Assembly (NCBI GenBank): GCA_018806985.1
Contig: JADANN010000375.1
Location: 2,542,001 to 2,606,000 of the forward strand
Source of the DNA: Angiostrongylus vasorum
Lineage: Eukaryota > Nematoda > Chromadorea > Rhabditida > Metastrongylidae
DNA length: 64,000 nt
Direction of reading: 5' to 3'
Shown: positions 14,201 to 23,245 of the stretch, one piece after another
Numbering within the stretch: the stretch's first letter is position 1
Layout of the letters: the number at the start of each line of letters is the position of its first letter
Position numbers and translations under genes: made by a program
Notes under the pieces: generated by a model
Seen by the model: only the letters and a program-made list of their open reading frames with translations
Database searches by the model: none
What the model was told of the DNA's origin: nothing

Positions 14201-17200
14201 GTCAGATTCTTACTTGCTGTCTCAACACTTTTTGAAGAAATTCGTCGATTAATGCTTTCTAAAAGCATGTATAGCGCAATGGTTAGAGGTGACCTTTAAC
14301 ACACACACATCGTTGTTGTTTCAACATTGCACCTCGAGAAGACCAAACTCTCCATCCTTCCAGGGGGACCGGCAATAGGACACCATTAGTTGTTGCTTAG
14401 GAAAATTAGTATGCACCTAATCATCCTTGTAATGCTGCGAATTGAATTGAATGCATAATGAGCTCGTCAGGTATTGATGGTCGCCGAAACATCTCCTCTA
14501 CGCCTCATCTTTGCCCTACATCAATAATGTTGTTTCATTTTTTTACTTTGGTTTCAAATGTGATCTCTCAATTCAATTTGTAATGTTTTATAGGCCTTCT
14601 TCGCACCTGAACGACTACTCTCTGAAGGTGGCACTGATCCACTGATTCGTGGACTTTTTGCTTCTTCACTAAAATTACCAAAGCCCGATCAACTTCTCAA
14701 TATGGAACTCACAGAGAAACTGTTTCATCGTTTTCATGAGGTAGGCGACATCACACTCTTATTGCATTTGTCGCTTATTGAAAGAATTTGTTCAAAAGAT
14801 CAATTGATACAAGACGGAATGCTCCAATGTTAAATGACCTCACACGGCTTTCTCAAGCTCCGCGGAAAGAATGCGTATCCAACCAGTAAGGTGCCCACTG
14901 AATGGGAATTGTTCTAGGTATCGCGCAACTCGTGATGGCGTGGGCCACGCATGTAATTCTCGAGAATTGAACAAAAAACGGAATGCTCTCATTCAATAGA
15001 TCTGTGTTTTCGACCAAAATGGCACCCTCCAAGTCATCACTTTTCAGCGTAACTCTCTGAAAAATGAGGGATAGAGGATTAATTGTTCGTCATTTATCAA
15101 CCTCTGAAGAATGTGCTATGCTTTAGATCCATTAGGCATCGTAAGGTGACTGAAAATGATTGAAAGCGTTCTCATGCTTCCAGAAGGGACTAGTACCAAT
15201 TTGCTGGCCTCGGGTGGATGGAAAGCATGGTTTTCCCCTAGGTGCGAGGTCGTACCAGTGATTAAATGTGAACAGCAGATTACCTCTAACCACTGCTCTC
15301 TATGCGCCCCTTAAGCTTTCTAGATGACCGAGTTAATATTAATGTTAATATTAATTTCTGTAATGCTGAGATATTTGCAAAATTCCGGACCGCAGGTGTC
15401 TGCGGTGGGGAACGAACGCGCTATTGTTCTCTCCGGTGAGCAACGCGTTCACCATCACACCATGCGGGTCCTTCGTTTCGCATGTCTCTCAGCTACTTCT
15501 ATCGATCTCTGCCATCAGCAATCACCCGTTAGCGGGATTGATCTGGGGAGCCCAAATCGGCAACGAACCAAGTTAAGCTGAGGCTATAGTTATAATCACA
15601 ATCTTAACCTTTTTATTTACTGCCTATGCTTTTTAACAGTAGGGTATGCTGCGAAATATAACTTCTGTAATACCTTTCGCAACATACCCTGCCGTTAAAA
15701 AGAATAGGTAGTAAATAAAAAAGGTTAAGGTTGTTAATATTAATGTTCGTTGAAGAAATTTCGGAGTTTTAGGTGGCTCTCGATCTTGCGGTAATGAACA
15801 TTCAACGAGGAAGAGACCACGGCTTACCAGGGTAATTTGCCGATTCGTTCTTTCTTCGTTCTTTTCTTTCGCTCAAATATCCTTTCTAGAGGATTTATCA
15901 AAGGATAAACCATGGTGAAGTGTCAGATTTTATAAAGATTTCTAAGGAGCTCTTTTTTTCTTTCGGTTGATATAATCTTTCCGTTTGGGAGATTTATATT
16001 ATAGCTATATTTTATGAAAATGAATTACATCCGTATTTTAGTTACACCGAATATCGTCGGTTCTGTAATTTATCGGTGCCGACAACATGGGATGATTTGG
16101 CCACTGATATTCCTGATGCGACAGTTCGTTCGAAGCTCAAAGGACTTTACGGCGATCCAAGTGTGGCAACAGTTTGATAAACGGACTATTTTGGAATTCT
16201 CACAAAATAGTTTACCTTGTCAATTACGGAAAATTCGGCATACATTTGGAAGACGACGAAACATATGCGTAGCAATTTCATTAGAAGAAAAGGAAGAGAA
16301 TTTTTTCGCATTTTATTCATGGGATACAACACGGAAAACTTTCTATTTTGGAGGTTTACAGATTCATTTCAATGATTCATAACACTAAAAAAGTTTTTTT
16401 TTTCACAAACTAAGACTTCAATAGAGGAACGGGGAACCCAGTGGTTAGAGATGAAATACACGCACGGTCGTAGCAAACCTGCTTGAAAAGAATTCGTACG
16501 TCCATAAAGCTGGCAAACGGTTGCGGTAGTGACCTAGAAACGCCCAAGTAGAGCTATCTCGGAGTATCAGAGAAGATCAACTCTAAAGTTACTCAATTGT
16601 ACTCATTAGAAATATAATGTCTACAAATGGTAGACGAACCCACGCATAAATCCGAAGACCGCAGAATATGGATATGGGGAAATGAAGGAAGTTAGAGAAG
16701 TGCTGAGATATATAATATATATGGAGTCAAGTCGCATAGATCATCTAATGGAATGAAATAGTGAACGACCACATAGGTGCACTTGTGGGCGGTTTCATAG
16801 CAGCAAACCTTTCGATTTACAATAACAGACGACGGCCTGTTATAAAGACCTGGGGACACTTTTGCACTGTAATCCCGGATTCCAGAGGAGGGTACTCAAT
16901 CATAATTTACAGTCCTAGTAGAAGACAACGGGTCTATTTCGCATCCAAAACGAGATGCAAAACCGATATAGGGTCCGGATAACGCTTGCAAGAGAGTGGA
17001 ATGAATGAAACAGTTCCAGAGGTTTTCATCGTGTGTGGAATATGTCTCCCCTAAGTATCGAGGTAGCTAAAGAGAAACTTGGTCTGATACGGAACAACAG
17101 GTCGAACTTTCTTCATCCAGTTGATCAGCGCTTGATAGATAAAGAAAAAAGAAAGAAGGTTTCTTGCCTGGAGTACATCTTGGGTTTTTTAGAACTTTTT

Positions 17201-20200
17201 AAAAATATCTGACTGATGTTGTAATGGTATAAACTAAGAATTAACAATTTTAGAGGCAGCCAACCATAAGAAGATTTCACTGTGAGATGCCAAGTTTTTT
17301 TTGCTCGTTTCTAATCGCATATGTCTTCAGGAAATATTGACTTATGGGTTGGTGGAATAGTTGAACAGAGACTACCGGACGCATTGATGGGGCCAACGTT
17401 TGCTTGTATTATTGGAGACCAGTTTAGAAGGCTCCGAGATGGCGATCGATTCTGGTACTTGAGCTTCATCCTTAATGATCACTGGACATATAATTTTTAT
17501 TATTATTACCATTAATATTACGCTCAGTACCACCACTGTTATTAGCGTTATCAGGTTGCAATTACGTAACTAAATAAACCCAATATATTAATCTTCCATA
17601 GTCTTTGGACATGTTAACCACCTGCGGAAAATGTTATTATTGAGCTTATCGCAGTGCCTTAATACATCACGGCCGATATGTATCGATTTCAGTGGATCTC
17701 TTTTGGAAATAATTGAGCAATTCAACTTCAAAGAAATAATATATTATATTTTTTATTTGCTATCCATTCCTTCTTTTTAACGGCACTCTATTATGTGAAA
17801 TATAGCCATGATGATGCTGCGATATTTGCAAAACTCCGGACTGCTGGTGTCTGCGCTACGGAGCGAACGCGCTATTACTCTCTCCGGGAGCTTACACCTT
17901 CGCCACCACACCATGCGGGTTTTTCGTTTAGCCTGTCTCTCAGCCGTTTTATTAACTTATGGGTGGTGTCAGCAATCACCCGTCAGCGGGATTGATCTGG
18001 GGGCATATATCGGCATTGAACGCTGAAGCTGTGGTACGCATGTATTTAAACAAATACAATTTCGCAAACAGCGAACATTATTAAACAAAATAGAACCATT
18101 GAAGTGTACTAGTTGTTGCAGTCATGATATAGGTTGCCCAGTTATGAAATGTTAGAATCCTGATTTTAGTTGCTAGTACAATTTTTGTGGCGTGTGGCGC
18201 AGTGGTTGGAGGCCCCACTGCGACAGACACGAGAAATCGATTCCCCCTCCTATGGCCCACCAATCGTTCCACCCTTCCGGGGTCGGAAAATTAGTACCAG
18301 AATTGTCTGGGAGGATAGCAGCACTGGGTCGATACATCGGTAGGCCACAGCGAATCATTGTAAAGGCCAGATATGCATTCGATCACCTCCATCGATAATT
18401 AATGAAGTCGAATGCATGGCGCATCCCTCAGGGATTGATCAACGCGGAGAGCTTTATCCTTTATCCTTTATCCTTTATCCTTCATCCTTTATCCTTTATC
18501 CTTTTAACACTGTCTCTTCTACTTTTTCTGTCGAAGCAAGTAATTAGTGCTGCAAAAATGACTTTGCAAGCTGTTTTTGTTGAAAAGTTTTAAAAATGTA
18601 AATTTTGTTTGCGATTTTCCTCTAATTTTATTGTGAGAACGATTTCAAATGAGAGAGGTTTTAAATAAAGGCATACCATTAGAGTGGTGGATGAATCCCT
18701 TATCTATAAATCTCCCAAGTTGTCAATTCGTCAACGCTTCTCTTCGGAGAATCTTCGCCAGTTTTCGAAAAACCAGCATCGAGATGCATCTATTAGGTGC
18801 TAAATGAATTCTTATAATGTTGTTTTTGTACTGCTTTTTCACTTTTTTTCAGAAATTTCGGAGCTCATTTTCAAGCTTTCAATTAGTTCCTGGTTTCAGG
18901 TACGAAAATGAAGACGTCTTCACAAAATTGCAACTTCAACAAATCAAGAAAGTCTCATTGGCTCGACTATTTTGCGACAATGGCGACAACATCGATCGTG
19001 TACAACCTAATGTCTTCTTCTATCCGGGTAATTCGACTAAGCACTATGGAAAATGCGAAAATATTCCAGAGGTCAATTTGAATATGTGGATGAATTGTTG
19101 TGATTCGTCGTGTGCTGTTTCGGCTACGCACAGGTCAGTTTCGCTATAGGTCCATGGCGTCGGTGGCTAACCAACCAATCAGCAAATCAGAAGTAGATTG
19201 GCACCAGACGGTATCCTCCGTACTTCAGTACTTCATATAAAGCGGATTTTTTCTATGCATGCCTTCTAAAAAATGAGATCTTTGAAGGCGGAAGTCTGCT
19301 CTATAGTAATAATAATAGTAATAACAACATTAATAACAGCAGTGGTAGTCACAATGGTGCAGAGATATTTGCAAAGCAAAACTCCAGACCGCGAGTGTCT
19401 ACAGTGGGAATCGAACCCGTTATTACCCTTTCCGCGGGCTAAGGTGCTCACCATTACACCATGCGGGTGCTTCGTTTCACGTTTGCCTCAGCCAGTTTTC
19501 TACCTAACGCTGCCATCAGCAATGATCCGTCAACGGGATTGATCTGGGGAGCACAAATCGGCATTAAACCAAGTTAACCTGAGGCTCTAGTCAGAATCAC
19601 AGTGTTGACTTTTTTTATTTGCTGCCTATTATCATTTTTTCACGGCAGGGTGATGTGAAATTTAACCACCATGATGTCGAGATATTTGCAAAACGCCGGG
19701 CCGCAGGTGTCTGCGGTCCGGATCGAAACGGTTATTGCCCTTTCTTAACGTGTTGGCCACCACACTCTGCGGGTATTTCGCTTCGCCATTCTCTCATATT
19801 AATAATAATATTAGTGACAACATATATTTACTATCCTCCTGGTTCGTTGATTAATGATATTAGTTTTTTTTATTTATATTTTACTATTATATTGCTAAAA
19901 GAAAAAAAAAGCTTTCGGCATTGATCAATTCATGAGGGATGCGCCATCCATTCGACTTCACTAAGCATCGTTGGAGGTGAATGAATTGATATCCAGCCTT
20001 TAAAATTACTCGCGGTAGCCTATCGATGTTCCGAGCCAGTGCTGCTATCCTCCCAGACAAATCTGGTACCAATTTGCCGACCCCGGAGGGACGGAAGGCT
20101 TGATGAGCCATGGGCGCAGGGATCGATTCCATGTGTGTGTTGCAGAGTGCCTCCCACCACTGCCCTTTTATTATATATTGCTGTTGTTCCTATAAATGCT

Positions 20201-22737
20201 AAATTGGCTTTACTATACTCTTCATCTTCTCTTCTGCATACGGTACAGCTGCAAATTACGCACTTCTTCTCGGCGTTGTATCCAGTTTGTTAGCTACTGA
20301 TTTCCCTAGTTATTGTTCTCTTAGAAACTGCACTTTCACCCGCTCATTGTCTGATTGCTAATATGAAAGAGATTTTCCACCTCTATGGCGCACTGTTTAT
20401 TCATTTTTCAAATTTTCCATTTCTTCACTTTCCACGTTTTACACGATTACTAAGTCATTAATATCATTTGCAAAAGAGAGGTTATATGATAAAGCGTTTT
20501 GCGCTAATCAATAGCTGAAGCCATACATTTAACTCAATTCATATCACCGTAGACGTGATCGAAACCTTTAGCCCATAGAATGACTTGCGTGGGCTTACCG
20601 ATATATCAAGTAAGTATTTTTAAAAATCGACCTTCTTTCAACCTCGGAATGACTGATCAATATGTATTTTTTTCGTCAGCAAGCTAACACGGGGTTGATA
20701 AAATTTGCTGGTTAAGCCATTGTGGTTCCTTGTCTGCCCCAGGTCGTCACCACGACAGGCAGTCGCAGCCCTTGTGGATCAGAGCGAGATTTGCCGACTT
20801 TGATACCAGGACGGTTGTGGATCCTAGTATTGGTTTACTCTTAGCTAGGCTTCATGATGGAAACGCCGGACTCCTTCTCAGCTTGGGAGACCCTGCCGGG
20901 GGGACGAATCTCTCCGCTGACATCACAGTCCGACGCCCAGAAACAGCTCCTAGCCAATAAGGCGGCAACCACTGCTGCAATGCCATGAATTGAATCAAAT
21001 GCATGCAAAAAAATCTCTAGTCGAGAACTCTAGTCGACCATCGACTCAGATCATCGGATCTGAGGAAGACCAAGATGTCAAAACGTTAGCCGAATAAGCC
21101 TCTTCATTGACACCATGTTAACTTATCAATGAAAAGATACATATAAAGTCAGTGTTTTTCGTCCTCCATGACAACTCTGATACCAGTTTGCCAATTCCGT
21201 TTAGATGAAGAGCTTGGTTCGCTCATGGTGCAGTATCGAACTAACGACTAAATGCACCTCTACGCGTGTGCCATTGCACCAAACGCATCTTATCCTATCA
21301 ACCATATCACTAGAAGTTCTATAACCATTGATTGACTTAAGAGGGTGCAGCGATAATACGCATAGTCACTGGCTTTCCCTGGACTTGGCTCATCACCTGT
21401 GGAAATTTCTACTTTTCAACCGAGGTTTTGCATAGTCGATGACAAATGCGGCACTCATGCGAAAACTTACGCTTAAAATCCATGCTATTTATCTTCACAT
21501 ATCCTTTCAACTCTGTGATTTAGTTGTGTTGACAGTGACATTTTTCATGTCATTGTACAATTTTTTCAGTAGAAGGCGTCGTGGTCATCATCATTGCGAA
21601 GTAAATGGGCATCGACGACGAGATGGCGAACATTGGGATAGTACTGACGAAAAGTGCACCACCTGCAAGTGTGAAGTAGGTTCAAATCAAATTTCCATAA
21701 TGGGACATTCACCGGGGATTTGTGTTCTACTACGTCTTCGCCACAAAAGTCTTTTTGCGAAACCTTGGGCACGGTTATTTTTGTGTTAAATAGTGCATTA
21801 CTAGACGCTTTTACCTCTATCGTCTCGTATTTAGATCCAGTCTTTGAATCATGAGAAAAGTGAGGATCTGATTTCTTTTTCCATATTTGGAATCGTTAAT
21901 CTATGAAATCTTCATAGGTAATCTGTTGAATTTCGGGTAAATTTTGGTAATCGGTTGCTCTAGGGTAGAGGTTAAAACGGAGAAAAGTAAGTAAATCGTG
22001 AGTCCAGTTATCAAATCCATCATGTCAGGACAAGGAACTCCTAAAAATCATCGACTTCATTTTAATAGATAGATGGGAATAGACGGAAAGTATTTCATAG
22101 GTTTTTTATATGATGTTCGCTATCCGTTTCAGATTTAATCCCTGTTGTAGTTTTCTTGCTACGCGAACAGTTTCTCATCCAAAATTTTTTGAAAAATCGA
22201 GTCACTCATATGCGGTAAAGGATGAAGGATAAAGCTCTCGGCGTTTATCAATCCCTGAGGGATGCGCCATAAATTCGACTTCATTAAGCATCGTTTGGAG
22301 GTAATTGGATGCACGTCGCCAATGTATCGAGCCAGTGCTGCTATCATCCTAGACAAGTCTGGTACCAAATTGCCGACCCCCGGAGGGCTGGAAGGTTTGC
22401 TAAGCCAAGGGCGCAGGGATCGATCCCATGTGCGTGTTGCCGGGCGCCTCTGACTACTGCGCCGCACGGACCGCGTCATATACGATAACACACTTATCGG
22501 GCTACTGTATGCTCGTCGTCAGCTCCTAACGTTGAGATAGCATTTTAAAAAAATGATTTTTTCGTTTCCACTTTGAACAATGGGGGGGTGAATATCGTGT
22601 TATAAGATTTCTAGTAAAAATAGAACTATTGAGGAACGTTAAAAGAAAAACAGAGTTGTAATGTATGACAGGTTTAATAGAAATTTTATTTACAGCACGG
22701 TGCGGTGTGGTGTTCGGTCAAGGACAACTGCCACTAA
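2094..22737 (+). CDS. pxn: peroxidasin homologue (3' part of gene, 22 exons)
   Basis: Peroxidasins are secreted multidomain haem peroxidases that make hypobromous acid and form sulfilimine cross-links in collagen IV of basement membranes. Exons: 2094-2227, 3376-3443, 3895-3988, 4092-4164, 4275-4428, 5080-5245, 5730-5814, 6071-6212, 6702-6810, 7314-7426, 11354-11471, 12635-12740, 12863-12936, 13157-13248, 14109-14196, 14594-14740, 15773-15831, 16042-16160, 17331-17454, 18900-19133, 21570-21675, 22696-22737. Every junction keeps phase, giving about 815 codons with no internal stop and a TAA at 22735-22737. Order is half an Ig domain, linker, peroxidase domain, VWC domain, which is diagnostic for peroxidasin. 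The N-terminal signal peptide, LRRs and earlier Ig domains must lie upstream. Nearly all junctions are GT-AG; the donor after 5245 (GTCGGT) is weak. Whether it corresponds to C. elegans PXN-1 or PXN-2 was not settled. Confidence 0.95.
2228..3375. other. intron with a SINE2 3' fragment
   Basis: Mostly unremarkable AT-rich intron. At about 3170-3265 there is a short plus-strand SINE2 3' fragment (GAACCCACCCGCAAATCTGA, then AGACCTTTGTGGATGAGGAA). Nothing else recognised. Confidence 0.5.
3376..19133 (+). CDS. pxn: peroxidasin linker and haem peroxidase domain (19 exons)
   Basis: After a helical linker ([14 protein letters not shown]), the animal haem peroxidase domain starts near YDGQCNN and [10 protein letters not shown] (5080-5245). 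Catalytic landmarks are intact. WGQFV at 5730-5814 continues as DHDLTHT after the intron, giving the haem-ester Asp and distal His. LREHNRIA (12635-12740) gives the catalytic Arg and the second haem-ester Glu. FGHTLINP (14109-14196) gives the proximal His. [12 protein letters not shown] (15773-15831) and [19 protein letters not shown] (17331-17454) are family signatures. CANLDPC provides paired cysteines. Family knowledge predicts an active, calcium-binding, covalently haem-linked enzyme. Introns range from about 100 bases to 3.9 kb (7427-11353), the large ones filled with retroelements. Confidence 0.94.
3505..3785 (+). mobile_element. SINE1 copy, diverged
   Basis: Starts with a tRNA-like head (CTATAGTGTAGTGGTTAGAG as A box region; GGTTGGATCC as B box), followed by the SINE1 body (TGGGAGGATAAAAACACCG, AATATGCATTTG, GAATCGAATGCATG) and ends near CTTTATCCTTCATGC, the characteristic tail. 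Lies in a peroxidasin intron in sense orientation. Confidence 0.7.
4568..4830 (-). mobile_element. SINE1 copy
   Basis: Reverse complement of SINE1: tail end at 4568-4600 (TTTCGACGTTGATCAATCCC), body with CAGACAAGTCTGGTACCAAT at about 4717-4736, and the tRNA-like head at about 4780-4830. It lies in the intron between peroxidasin exons 5 and 6, antisense to the gene. Confidence 0.8.
7480..7765 (+). mobile_element. SINE1 copy, nearly full length
   Basis: A box TAGCGCAGTGG at about 7491-7501 and B box GGAATCGATCCC near 7527-7538, then the conserved body: GGGGTCGGCAAATTGATACC, CAGACTTGTCTGGG, CATCGGTAGGCCACCGCGAG, AATGAAGTCGAACGCATGG. The heptamer tail is short. It begins 54 bases after the peroxidasin exon ending at 7426. 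Confidence 0.85.
7805..8010 (-). mobile_element. SINE3 copy, shortened
   Basis: Contains AATGCTGAGATATTTGCAA, the reverse complement of the tRNA-like core (GGAATCGAACACGCTACTAC) and a GAATAGGCAGAAATAAAAAG end. Part of the body between core and far end is deleted. Confidence 0.65.
8870..10060 (-). mobile_element. RTE-like LINE copy, endonuclease start joined to reverse transcriptase end
   Basis: On the minus strand the order is: 5' leader (10060-9900); the start of the AP-endonuclease domain ([19 protein letters not shown] at about 9670-9610); then directly the C-terminal reverse transcriptase region ([20 protein letters not shown], 9595-9530; [20 protein letters not shown] near 9430-9365; [13 protein letters not shown] near 9315-9280); then the 3' end with CGCTCGAGTCACTCGACGAT near 8930. 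The catalytic reverse transcriptase core is missing, so the copy arose from an internally deleted source or was deleted later. It lies in the largest peroxidasin intron, antisense. Confidence 0.8.
10385..10725 (-). mobile_element. SINE3 copy
   Basis: Reverse-complement tRNA-like core at about 10420-10495 (B box as GGTTCGATCAG, A box as TAGTGCAGTGTG), then the body with CCGTCAGCGGGATTGATCTG at about 10540-10559, and a terminal TAGGCAGCAAATAAAAGGTT near 10700. It directly abuts the SINE1 copy that follows. Confidence 0.7.
10725..10990 (-). mobile_element. SINE1 copy
   Basis: Reverse complement of SINE1 (CACCGTTGATCAATCTCC at the tail side; GATGTATCGAGTCAGTGCTG; CAGACAGGTCTGCTACCAAT; head near 10960-10990). 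About 10 bases (ACCGCGTA region) interrupt the body near 10903. Confidence 0.8.
11705..12105 (+). repeat. family E repeat, long copy
   Basis: About 400 bases repeated at four other places (20694-20975, 24045-24455, 51090-51515, 58800-59190). Landmarks: CCAACGGTTTACCGCCCCAT, GAGAAGGAGTCCGGCGTTTC, GATTCGCCACCGTCCTGGTA, CTGCCTGTGGTGATGAAGAC, GATTCCAGGGAACCACAATG, TATGCTGGGGCCCGCACAAG. It has no long ORF and no transposon signature I recognise. It lies in the intron after the peroxidasin exon ending at 11471. Confidence 0.75.
12120..12430 (-). mobile_element. SINE2 copy
   Basis: Reverse complement of SINE2: CCATTCGTTTCGTTTCCTTG at 12158-12177, GTCTTCGGAATTC, TTTGCTTGAGGATTTTCGTG, then AGATAAGTCTAGTACCAAC near 12378. 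The tRNA-like head is truncated. Confidence 0.7.
13455..13740 (+). mobile_element. SINE3 copy
   Basis: tRNA-like core in sense: A box region TGGTGTGGTGGTGAACAC near 13598-13615 and B box GCGTTCGTTCCCC near 13638-13650, then AGTTTTACAAATATCTCAGC. Upstream (13455-13500) sits a reversed copy of the end motif (GGCAGGGTATGTTGCGAAATATAAC in the opposite sense), so the ends are inverted here. A GAACAGCATCATTGAA unit is tandemly repeated about three times at 13690-13730. Confidence 0.75.
13908..13931. repeat. (CT)n microsatellite
   Basis: Run of CT dinucleotides in an intron between the peroxidasin exons at 13157-13248 and 14109-14196. Confidence 0.9.
14260..14480 (+). mobile_element. SINE1 copy, decayed
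   Basis: Head GTATAGCGCAATGGTTAGAG near 14268-14287, then a shortened and diverged body that ends with GAATTGAATGCATAATG. It begins 64 bases after the exon ending at 14196. Confidence 0.6.
15085..15310 (-). mobile_element. SINE1 copy, diverged
   Basis: Reverse complement of SINE1 body (GTTCGTCATTTATCAACCTC, GAATGTGCTATGC, GGGACTAGTACCAATTTGCT) with a decayed head near 15280-15305 (CCTCTAACCACTGC). Confidence 0.65.
15345..15745 (-). mobile_element. SINE3 copy followed by a ~60 bp palindrome of its end motif
   Basis: tRNA-like core in reverse (GCGGTGGGGAACGAACGCGC, 15399-15418; CACCATCACACCATGCGGG, 15448-15466), body with CCCGTTAGCGGGATTGATCT, then the end motif at 15600-15665 (CTTAACCTTTTTATTTACTG). 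The same motif follows inverted at 15670-15735 (CGCAACATACCCTGCCGTTA, then GTAAATAAAAAAGGTTAAG). The two arms form a near-perfect hairpin, 40 bases upstream of the exon starting at 15773. Confidence 0.8.
16161..17330. other. peroxidasin intron with a SINE2 3' fragment
   Basis: At about 16625-16720 there is a diverged plus-strand SINE2 3' piece (GAACCCACGCATAAATCCGA). A 73-codon open stretch at 16761-16982 has no recognised similarity and no good splice context. Nothing else stands out. Confidence 0.45.
17745..18035 (-). mobile_element. SINE3 copy
   Basis: End motif at 17750-17800, then GATGCTGCGATATTTGCAAA, reverse tRNA-like core (GAGCGAACGCGCTATTAC; CGCCACCACACCATGCGGG) and the body ending GATCTGGGGGCATATATCGG. 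Confidence 0.8.
18185..18505 (+). mobile_element. SINE1 copy with the best-preserved heptamer tail
   Basis: A box TGGCGCAGTGG at 18195-18205 and B box AATCGATTCC near 18234-18244, spaced as in a tRNA promoter. The body follows (GGGGTCGGAAAATTAGTACC; CATCGGTAGGCCACAGCGAA; AATGAAGTCGAATGCATGGC). The copy ends in seven or eight tandem TTTATCC units (18449-18502), which serve here as the family's 3' tail instead of poly(A). Confidence 0.88.
19335..19800 (-). mobile_element. two tandem SINE3 copies
   Basis: First copy 19335-19615: its core, read in reverse, is the most tRNA-like in the window (A box TGGTGTAATGGTGAGCACC; B box GGGTTCGATTCCC). Second copy, 19605-19800, starts with the shared end motif and has core GGATCGAAACGGTTATTG. 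Both lie after the peroxidasin exon ending at 19133. The core is not called a true tRNA because the acceptor and anticodon arms do not close and the sequence continues as the repeat. Confidence 0.8.
19905..20165 (-). mobile_element. SINE1 copy
   Basis: Reverse complement of SINE1: TTTCGGCATTGATCAATTCA at the tail side, CAGACAAATCTGGTACCAAT at about 20056-20075, head near 20130-20165. Confidence 0.85.
20166..20504. other. peroxidasin intron, nothing recognised
   Basis: AT-rich sequence between repeat copies with no splice-bounded open frame or repeat that I recognise. Confidence 0.4.
20505..20693 (-). repeat. SINE1 fragment and family D end fragment
   Basis: 20505-20610 is a decayed SINE1 3' half (GCGCTAATCAATAGCTGAAG). 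20610-20693 is an end of family D (CTTTCAACCTCGGAATGACT; GCTAACACGGGGTTGATAAA). The family E copy begins directly after it. Confidence 0.55.
20694..20975 (-). repeat. family E repeat, truncated
   Basis: Reverse complement of family E from TGCTGGTTAAGCCATTGTGG to CTAGCCAATAAGGCGGCAAC. The end carrying the TATGCTGGGG motif is cut off by the adjoining family D fragment. Confidence 0.75.
21010..21290 (+). repeat. family D fragment with hammerhead-like motif, then SINE1 fragment
   Basis: 21020-21150 carries family D: CTGAGGA at 21060-21066, 13 bases, then AAAACGTTAGCCG, ending near GTTAACTTATCAATG. 21170-21290 is a decayed reverse SINE1 (CAACTCTGATACCAGTTTGC; head near 21270-21288). Confidence 0.55.
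21570..22737 (+). CDS. pxn: peroxidasin C-terminal VWC domain (last two exons)
   Basis: Two exons, 21570-21675 and 22696-22737, encode a short von Willebrand factor C domain: [14 protein letters not shown], then CTTCKCE, then after the intron [13 protein letters not shown] and TAA. The cysteine pattern C...C..C.C...WC....C fits VWC. The first exon begins with an Arg/His-rich run (RRRRGHHH). The protein ends right after the last VWC cysteine. An ATTAAA variant poly(A) motif overlaps the stop region at about 22737-22742, but I cannot place the true 3' end. Confidence 0.88.
22200..22475 (-). mobile_element. SINE1 copy
   Basis: Reverse complement: tail GGATGAAGGATAAAGCTCTC at about 22219-22238, body with CTAGACAAGTCTGGTACCAA, head with B box as GGGATCGATCCC at about 22415-22426 and A box as CTACTGCGCCGCAC near 22453-22466. 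Lies in the last peroxidasin intron. Confidence 0.87.
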
Positions 22738-22824
22738 TTAAAGCTCTACGGTCTTTGTAAATTACTAAATGTACTGCGTGTGAACTTTTTTCTTTCTTCA
22801 TTTCATTTCCGCTTCTGCTTCATA

Positions 22825-22921
22825 TGTACATGTGTGTGTGTGTATGTGTGTGTGTATATATATATACGTGTGTATGCGTATGTCTAAGTGTGTATGCGTG
22901 TGTGCTTGTGTGTGTGTGTAT
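22825..22921. repeat. (TG)n/(TA)n microsatellite
   Basis: Interrupted TGTGTG tract with a TATATATA core and GTGTATGCGTATG variants, 90-190 bases after the peroxidasin stop codon. It may fall in the 3' UTR or between the two convergent genes. Confidence 0.85.
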
Positions 22922-23245
22922 ACCCTGACTCTCTCTGATCTTCGGCATGCTGGTTTTGCTTATGTCAACAAATTTACATTAATATGCACAATTTACTAGT
23001 TGTATTATACAATATATGAATTCATGAAGTCTGAAAAGAGAAGCAGTGACAGTCGAATGAATAAGAAGAACAACAAAAAAACGTCTGTGCACATAGCCAC
23101 TTTTATTAGATGTGTATCATCAAAATTATGACTTAATGAAAGTGAACTTTGCATTGAGAAACCTTCTGTCGTCAAATCGGCCATGACAATGACAGCGATA
23201 GTGGCGACGTGGTGATAGTTTTCCACATCGAAAGAGAGCACCCTC

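Noticed and set aside
16761..16982. 73-codon plus-strand frame in a peroxidasin intron as an extra exon
   Set aside because: Flanking peroxidasin exons join in phase without it and give uninterrupted family sequence.
19385..19475. Possible genuine tRNA gene (minus strand)
   Set aside because: A and B boxes are good, but arms do not close into a cloverleaf and the sequence continues as the SINE3 repeat.
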